Shown here: piece after piece, positions 57,084-64,000 of the stretch
Layout: every line of letters begins with the position of its first letter
Numbering within the stretch: the first letter of the stretch is position 1
NCBI GenBank assembly: GCA_941918925.1
Contig: OW799233.1
Location: forward strand, 131,966,333-132,030,332
Source: Phyto melanocephala
Lineage: Eukaryota > Arthropoda > Insecta > Diptera > Rhinophoridae
Reading direction: 5' to 3'
Length of the DNA stretch: 64,000 nucleotides
Position numbers and translations under genes: made by a program
Notes under the pieces: model-generated
Databases searched by the model: none
The model's input: the letters and a program-made list of their open reading frames with translations, nothing else
What the model was told of the DNA's origin: nothing

Positions 57084-57120
57084 AACTGATAGCTTTTCTT
57101 TACTACCAGCGTATTATATA
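57084..57120 (-). promoter_or_regulatory. P4 core promoter
   Basis: Minus strand TATATAA (57114-57120) and TCAGTT (57084-57089), the same spacing as P3. Confidence 0.7.
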
Positions 57121-57320
57121 GCACAATTTTGGCAGATCGTAATAGTAGATAAAATTATCAGTTCAATAATATATAAAAAAAAACTTGTTTTGCAAAAGCC
57201 TACTACAACTAACAGTTCGCACCTTATCTACTATTTACTATTTAATACTTTACTAAAAAGGATTTATCTTAACGAACAAATCAATTGCCGTGCTTTCTAC
57301 GATACAAATATTGATAGCAC
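57121..57320 (-). promoter_or_regulatory. P4 upstream module with GATA-like sites
   Basis: Contains ACTGATAATTTTATCTACT (minus, 57144-57162) and AAAAAGGATTTATCTT (plus, 57255-57270), as in the other units. Confidence 0.6.
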
Positions 57321-57372
57321 GTGCATATCAATTAATCAATTATTGTTAAAGTAAAATATGTATTTTTTAATT

Positions 57373-58524
57373 AACAAATAAGAGCACCATATTCGGCTGT
57401 GCCGATAACCGCCAACAATTTTGTGTACTTTTATAGCGCAACATTTTATTATTTTGTTATTAACAGTAATCGCTATGAAATAATCTCTTTACAATAAAAT
57501 AGGTTTTATTTTTTTTTGTATACCCTTAATTAATTAATTCATTTCCTTAAATTAATCTTACAATGTAACATTAAGAATAGTTACATTAGAAATGAGACTA
57601 TTTTCCAACAATGTTGTATTTTTGCGGAATCTGAAGGGTATAATTTGGCACCTAGAAGATGTTACAAAATAGCATTAGCTATGGGTGGGCATGTCACCTC
57701 TCAATATAATATCACATATAATTCTGTCGTTTTATGAGCATTTTAATTTGTTTAACAGTAAACTATGTGAGAGGTGGCCGTTAAAGTAGACGTGTCAAAG
57801 TAGTTTTTACTGATAAAACCAACTTTAATATTTTAATATAGATCCATTTTTTTCCAAAATCTTTGTCCAATTATGAGATAAAACATTATATGGAAGGTGA
57901 GCGTAAAAGTGGGCGTGTCACATTTCTTATTCAATAGTACAAAGCCTTTGAGCCAAAAGCAATGTTTGAAAGATTTCAGAATCATACATTTATTTTTGTA
58001 TGTTTAATTACGTTTTAAATTTTAAATATACCAAAAAATACACTGTGCGGTAAAAATTTTCGTACATTTGAACCTATAAATCTTTTAGTTATATAAAATA
58101 TTTGAGCAATTTTCACGGAAAGGTGTCTTTTTACACAAGAAATATACATTCGAAAGTTCATCGCTCTAAATCAATGCATCTAGACACAAATGCATTTTAT
58201 TCGATGTTGGAATGACATGGGTTTTTTTACGTATTCTTGCATTACGAGCTATAACTCTCTTCCTTGTACTCCGATTTAGACTATTTTTAATATTAGGGAG
58301 ATCTTAAGTATAAGAAATATTCTGACTAATTTGATCCTCCTAACTCTTTCGGTTCGAGCTCTAACATGCATTCAACAGATGGACCGACGGATAAACGGAC
58401 GGACATAGCTAAATCTTCCTTAAATGATACGAGGACTCAGAAAATTAATACTTTATGGGGTCTAAAATGGATATTTCGATGTGCTACAAACGGAATAACA
58501 AAATGAATATTGGTGGTGTGTATA
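57373..58524 (-). mobile_element. DINE-1-like family B, long copy
   Basis: The left end has AACAAATAAGAGCACC and the stem ATTCGGCTGTGCCGA. The right end has TGGTGGTGTGTATA, the 5' terminus. The longest family B copy here. A nested or variant segment at 57600-57780 matches 50530-50640. Confidence 0.7.
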
Positions 58525-58997
58525 AAAGAAGATTTAAAAAGATGGAAATGCTTTCAAAATAAATTTAAAAATTAAGAAATTAATTGTAAAACTAATCATA
58601 AAATAAAACTTCTAACTTTTTTACTTTAAAAGTGTAACATACACAGAAAAAAATAAATATTAATTTCACTAAACTAATTTTACTAATTAAAAAAATGTTT
58701 AATTTTGCTCCAATCATTAAAATGCTACTATTAATTAAATAAAAATTAATAGTTGTAATTTAAAAAATATTGCGAAAAATTTCAAATAAAACAGTATAAA
58801 AAAATTAATTAAAATTTTCCTATTTTTTAAAAATGATTTTGATTAATTGAATCATGCTTATAATTGAAATTTGCGATTTATATAAATAAAGAATTTATTG
58901 TATCAATAATTTATATTATTAGAACTGTTTTAAATACAATTACCCAAAAAGAAAAAATTTATTTTTTTAATATTTTGGCATAACATATATTTTAATT

Positions 58998-59779
58998 CAG
59001 GGACCGAAAATAACAGTTATTTTGGAATTTTAAAGCAAAAAAAGCATTTAGAAGTAAATGTCGTAAAACGGATTCAAGTATACCATTTTGATCCTTATGC
59101 ATTAGTCTATCATATAATATGTTGCTTTTTAAAATTTTGATTTTTATTTTTTCGAGCAAAAATAAAAGTTATTTTTTGATTTTTATTTTTTCGAGCAAAA
59201 ATAAAAGTTATTTTTTGATTTTTATTTTTTCGAGCAAAAATAAAAGTTACTTTTTGATTTTTATTTTTTCGAGCAAAAATAAAAGTTATTTTTTGATTTT
59301 TATTTTTTTGAGCAAAAATAAAACAAATCATCAACTATTTCTTTTTCAAACTTTGTTATCAACTATTGTCTTTAATTATTAATTATAATGTGATTTTAAT
59401 TTTTTTATGTATGTTATTTTTCAGGTTGTTTTAAAAACTTTTTAGCAATTATGTAGGATGATTAACTAAATACCTGAACGACTTCGTAACTCAGGCAAAC
59501 CAGCGCCCACCATTGTTATAGAATACATAGTATACAAAAATGTGAGAAATCACAAAAAATGTGATCATCATGGGAATTTTTTATGCACATTAAAATAAAT
59601 ATTTAATATTAACTTAATTATTGTAACACGTACATTTCGTTAGAAAATAATTTTTTTTTGTTGCTCGAAAAAATCAAAATCAAAAAATAACTTTTATTTT
59701 TGCTCGAAAAAATAAAAATCAAAAAATAACTGTTATCATCTGACTTTTATGAAAAAAGGAATAATTATTACGGTCCCTG
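58998..59779. mobile_element. hAT-type MITE, 782 bp, target duplication TTTTAATT, nested in copy 1
   Basis: Ends CAGGGACCG and CGGTCCCTG, with TTTTAATT exactly at 58990-58997 and 59780-59787. Contains the 39-bp minisatellite and an inverted run of the same words near 59665-59730. Confidence 0.9.
59138..59330. repeat. 39-bp minisatellite, five copies
   Basis: Units of GATTTTTATTTTTTCGAGCA followed by AAAATAAAAGTTATTTTTT, nearly identical. Because 39 is a multiple of three, both strands show repeated 13-residue pseudo-peptides. These are not evidence of a protein. Confidence 0.9.
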
Positions 59780-60523
59780 TTTTAATTACATTTCATTACT
59801 TATACACTAATAATTTAATATAAGATATAGGGTTCCGCAAGTACACATACTATGCCAAGTCAAACGCCGGATTTCTGAAAATAATTGGTAGCATCAATAA
59901 CCTAGACATAATGGAATATTTACCGGTAAAAAAGCTTGTTCAGAGTGTAGACTACTACTGACTTACCTATTAAAATGGGAATCTTGAGCAATATACCAGA
60001 ATACAAGATATGTATGTATATTGGCTTTGGACACATCTAGAATTAAACTGAAACAATTTATTATATTTAAAACAAGATATGTTCCAGAAGTATCTCTTGT
60101 AGATTGTCAACTATTTTTTATTATTCTGCTCTTTGGATAACAAATATTAAATTCATCCTTCGAAAGCAAATTTTCAAAAAATGTCATTTAAAATAATTTT
60201 TATTTTTTCAACTGACAGATATCTCAATGTTTTTTGAAAATATTTTATATCAATTAAAAAAATTAATTAAATGAAATAAAATTTTAATTAGAATTTAAAA
60301 ACAAGCCAAAAAATCAATTAATTAAAAAAATTTAAGGAATATTTTTTTCTGTGTAAACCTTTAACACTGTCATTATGATCTTTCTTAAACTTTGATCCAA
60401 ATCTACCATGAGCGAAAAATCATTCAAATTGGTTAACGTTTACAAAGGCTACGGAAAGCTTTTTAAATCCTGTTTACTTCATGCAATTTGGATAAGGAGT
60501 TTAGAAATTACATGTACATATGT

Positions 60524-61507
60524 ACACAGAAAAAAATATTGCTAAAATTTGTTTAATTAATTGAATTTTTAATTTGTTTTTGAATTCTAATTATAGTTTT
60601 CATTAATTTAATTAAATTTTTTAATTGATATTAAATATTTTTAAAAAACAAAGAGATTTCTGTCAGTTGAAAAAAATTAAAATAAAAAACGTTATTTTAA
60701 ATGACATTTACTTGAAAATTTAATTTTAAGAATAAATTTAATATAATTGTTACCCAAGGAGCGAAATAATGAAAAATTGTCGCCAATCTGCAAGAGAAAC
60801 TTCTGGTAAGTGCACATACATACGTACATATATAACAATATGTTATGCTTTAAATATAATAAATGGTTTCGGTTTCATTGTAGGTATGCCAAAATTCATT
60901 AAATATTTATTGTGTGCCTTTATATTCCTCAGAATTCTCATGTTAATAGGTAAGTTAGTTGCCTGATCAAGCCTTTTTACCGATTAATGTTCATTTATAT
61001 CTAGGTCGTTGATGCTAAAAATTATTTTTCGAAATCCGGCTTTTGATATGGTATAGTATGTGTATGTGTGGAACACTATTTCTTATCAGTATTTTTATTA
61101 TACATATAAGTAACGAAATATAATTAAAAATATAGATTCCTTTGTAATATAAATGTAGCATATTAAGAATAAACAAATATAAAAAAAATAATATTTTTTT
61201 TGTATTTTTTTTAAATAGGTTTAATAAATTATATTACTGATATAATAAATGCTTTAATATTATAAAACCCAAATCTCAAATAAAGACATGATTAAATTAA
61301 TTAAAATCATTTTTGAAAATTATTAAAAATTTTAATTAATTTTTTAATACTGTTTTAATTGATATTTTTCTCCATATTTTTTCAATTAAAACTATTAATT
61401 TTCATTTAATTAATAGTATCATTTTGATGATTAGAGCAAAGTTAAACAATTTTTTAATTAATAATATTAATTTCGTAATTAAAATCCATTTTTATTTTTT
61501 TCTGTGT
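60524..61507 (-). mobile_element. A+T-rich transposon with ACACAGAAAAAAATA ends, copy 2 (inverted)
   Basis: Same ends as copy 1 in the opposite orientation. ACATATGT before and ACATATAT after may be an 8-bp target duplication with one mismatch. It lacks the nested MITE, so it shows the empty site of copy 1. Confidence 0.75.
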
Positions 61508-63345
61508 ACATATATTACCATTTTTTTAAAGGAACCACTGTGCATAGGTAATTAAGTAAGTAAGAGAATATCGCGTCGTGTAGATGATTAGATGATTCTT
61601 CGGATTAACACAGACCAGCTGAGGGCAATAAAATTAAATACTTATAACGACTACAGGAAATACATCATGTTATGTGAAACTCTAAATATGTCTAACCACG
61701 TGACAAAAATTTTACGGGAATTTGTCGTTGTGTGCAAAATTACGATTTTTAATCACAAGTATCTCTTTGAAAAAATGCATCTCCGTGTATTGAAATTTAA
61801 TCAAGAAATAAAATCTGAGCATATACTAAGGTTGGCAGTATTCTGAAGTTTCTTCAAGCTTGTTAGTGAAAATACAAGCAAAGAAAAAACATGGTTGTGG
61901 TAATCATAATCGTAGAGCAACATGCTCTAATTGAATTGTATGATTGTAGTTAAAACATAAAATGGTTGCAAGCTATCATTTTATTGTTTAATTTAAGTTC
62001 GTGCACTAATCATATCATAACTATAAAGAATATGAAAAATCTTTGCTTTTTCGGAGGCAATCATTGTTCTTTGGTGTTATTTAATTTATTCCAATTTCCC
62101 TTAATATGAAAAATTTTTATCAACTTTTCCTTATATTTTATCGTTTATTTTTAGATTTTTAGGTTTTTTTTTTAATTCTGTATATTTTTCTTCATACGTC
62201 AGATCTTTTAAATAATAAAAATGCATTCAACAAGAAGAAGAACCGTTGGAAAAAATGTATTATTTAAAGGTATAAGAGCTTGATTGCTTTGTGTAATCAT
62301 ACTGTTGTTTCACAAAAAAGAGTGATTGTTTTAGTTTTCAATGCTTTTGAATATAATGTTATTTTTGCTAAAACATAACACAATTTTTGTTATAACCATT
62401 TTGTTAGTCATACTATTTTTAAAGAACAGCCATGGAAAGTAAAAATTTTATAATAAAATTCAAACAATCGCTTGATTGATGTGACACAATAAATGATAAA
62501 ATAAAATGAATAAACTATTACTTGTTATCGTTAAATAAATATTGTTACAGAGAAAATGGTATGATCGTGGTGATCATATCGTAATCAAGGTTTTTTTGCA
62601 TGTAGGCCCTTTTAAAAACATAATTTTTTAATTATGGAACTCTAGCTTTAATAAACTTTTTTGTTTTGCAATTAATGCTCAATTAATGAGAGTTCAAAAA
62701 AAATTCAGACATTTTGTACTTGGAAAAGCACATTCAAAATTCGCGACAGCATAACATATATATTTCTTTACTACCAAATAAAAATACAGAGACATCACAA
62801 AAAACATCACATAGAACTTACTGTTTAAAAGGTCAAAAACCTGAGTGCGTAATACAAAGCACGACAATCATATTAAAAAAAATTCTGATTACAAAATTTG
62901 TACAAAACATAGTTTGCGTTTTGCTAATAAATATAAACTAAATAAAATTCATAGTTTTCAATCAATAATTTTGATAACTATAACCCAGAGCCTTCTTATC
63001 AGAGATGAGCTTTTTTGTTGTTAACTGTTGACAGCAACAAAATGAATTAAAAAATTATTTCCTTTTTTAAGTGGAATTTTATTAATTGACAAATAAAATA
63101 TTTATTTATGTTCATACATACATATACTTTTACCAATTCAATAGCATTCAATAATAACGATTTATAAATTACTCACAAATCAAACATAACAGTGTGTTGT
63201 TATTATCAAATAAATTTAGCAACGTTGACATTAGTTCTCAAATAAAATACAATGTATCTCATATGAATGTCCACAGAAAATTACTTCATAAAGGATGTCC
63301 AAAATTTGAAGTCTTAATGATTCAGACCTAGAGAATATGTGGATT
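61508..63345. other. no recognisable gene
   Basis: Frames at 61592-61846 and 62714-62941 are open but show no motif, signal peptide or family I know. GTGATCATATCGTAATCA near 62571 resembles GTGGTAATCATAATCGTA near 61896, a weak direct repeat. Confidence 0.45.
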
Positions 63346-63898
63346 TGGTCCGCCAAATAACTTTTCTTTTTTTGAAAATTCTATAAAAAAAAGTGTAGCT
63401 TCGGCTGTGTGGCACTTAGCGCCGTCCTGTTAAAACCAAATGTTGCCAATATCCTCCTCTTAAATTTTTGTAAACAAAACAAACGTTGAACATGGCCCGA
63501 TAACGATCGCCATTGACTGTAATGGCCACTCTTTGCTCATTTCCGAAGAAAAATGGCCCAAATTTGCCTCTGGACCAAAATCCGCACCAAATAGTGACTC
63601 GTTTTGGGTGTATCGGCTTTTTAATGTATGCGTGCGGGTTTTTTGTGCCCCAAATGCGACAATTTTGCTTGTTTACATACCCGCCAAGATCAAAATGAGC
63701 TTTATCTGAAAAGATGATTTTTTTGGGCAAAATCGGCCAAAGTAATGTCGCAATATTTCCCAGCGTTGTTCAAGCATATACACAACCATATTTGTTCAGC
63801 GTAAGGATAAAACTAGTCTGTAAAATCACACATGAGCTAAGTGTTACCATTCACGAAATAAGCACTAGTTGAAAAAAAAACGTTAGATGGCGGACCCT
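63346..63898 (-). mobile_element. non-autonomous mariner derivative, copy B
   Basis: Ends GGTCCGCCAAATAACTTTT and the inverse of AGGGTCCGCCATCTAACGTT, the same as copy A (31876-32451) with the same internal deletion. Confidence 0.8.
63400..63735 (-). pseudogene. mariner transposase piece, copy B
   Basis: Minus strand: PKKIIFSDKAHFDLGGYVNK (the Glu after the first Asp has become Lys), NCRIWGTKNPHA, KPIHPKRVTIWCGFW, GPFFFGNEQ and GDRYRAMFN. After a frameshift near 63465 come a stop in place of the first Gln of WFQQDG, then QDGAKCHTAEATL. The third Asp region is missing, as in copy A. Non-functional. Confidence 0.8.
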
Positions 63899-64000
63899 TT
63901 TTCTAAAAAAAAATATCTTTTTGTTAAAATGAATATGATACCTCAAATTTGGAAACCCTTTAGATGAAACAAATTATTGTTTTTAATTAAAAGGTAGATT

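Larger units (their letters stand above)
58641..60354 (+). mobile_element. A+T-rich transposon with ACACAGAAAAAAATA ends, copy 1
   Basis: Ends ACACAGAAAAAAATA and TATTTTTTTCTGTGT. It aligns along its length with the inverted copy at 60524-61507. Outside the nested MITE, a plus-strand stretch near 59850-59950 reads AGFLKIIGSINNLDIMEYLP and VKKL, similar to the minus strand of copy 2 (AGFRKIIFSINDLDI), so the family may once have encoded a protein in this sense. Superfamily not recognised. Confidence 0.7.

Noticed and set aside
59110..59382. Repeat peptide frames (FIFSSKNKSYFLI and the reverse-strand frame).
   Set aside because: Produced by a 39-bp minisatellite whose length is a multiple of three.
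60769..61012. A spliced small gene: ATG 60769, introns 60806-60883 and 60950-61004 with GTAAG donors and TAG acceptors, predicting 36 residues with one membrane segment.
   Set aside because: The region lies inside an unclassified transposon, and its inverted copy at 59820-60100 shows that any protein-like conservation is on the opposite strand. The exon 1 donor is not kept in the other copy.
61592..61846. 84-codon open frame.
   Set aside because: No motif, signal peptide, promoter or conserved copy; length is within chance for this window.

Overview
The window looks like nuclear DNA of a higher fly, probably a calyptrate (blow fly or house fly relatives). It is very A+T rich and packed with transposon debris. 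The only intact genes are single-exon secreted chymotrypsin-like proteases of the Jonah/brachyurin type. Many repeats have the layout of Drosophila DINE-1/INE-1 (Helentron-associated) elements. The organism call is an inference; no marker gene is present.

Layout. 1-9.7 kb: a hAT transposase remnant, DINE-1-like copies, a mobile tandem-repeat unit, several MITEs, and a broken copy of a Cys-rich arthropod repeat-family protein. 10-20 kb: an internally deleted mariner, a LINE 3' end with RNase H, more MITEs, a gypsy-type gag-protease remnant with a gag/pol frameshift site, a second piece of the Cys-rich family, a mariner N-terminus and a tRNA-derived SINE. 20-39 kb: mostly gene-free, A+T-rich DNA with a second LINE end, a second copy of the tandem-repeat unit, nested MITEs, mariner derivatives and many DINE-1-like copies. 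39.5-57.3 kb: four protease units, P1 (-), P2 (+), P3 (-) and P4 (-), separated by repeats and a dead pogo-like transposon. 57.3-64 kb: another DINE-1-like copy, two inverted copies of an A+T-rich transposon (one carrying a hAT MITE with an internal minisatellite), and a second mariner derivative.

The four proteases share a signal peptide, an R|ITNG activation site and the His-Asp-Ser triad. They also share an upstream module (TATA box, TCAGTT initiator, GATA-like sites) and some 3' flanking DNA. They therefore arose by duplication of whole units. P3 and P4 differ at 4 of 270 residues. P1 carries one in-frame TAG and is otherwise intact. The expected role is digestive proteolysis in the gut lumen, inferred from the family and the GATA-like sites. 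Most of the rest is transposon-derived, and several insertions are documented here by exact target-site duplications.
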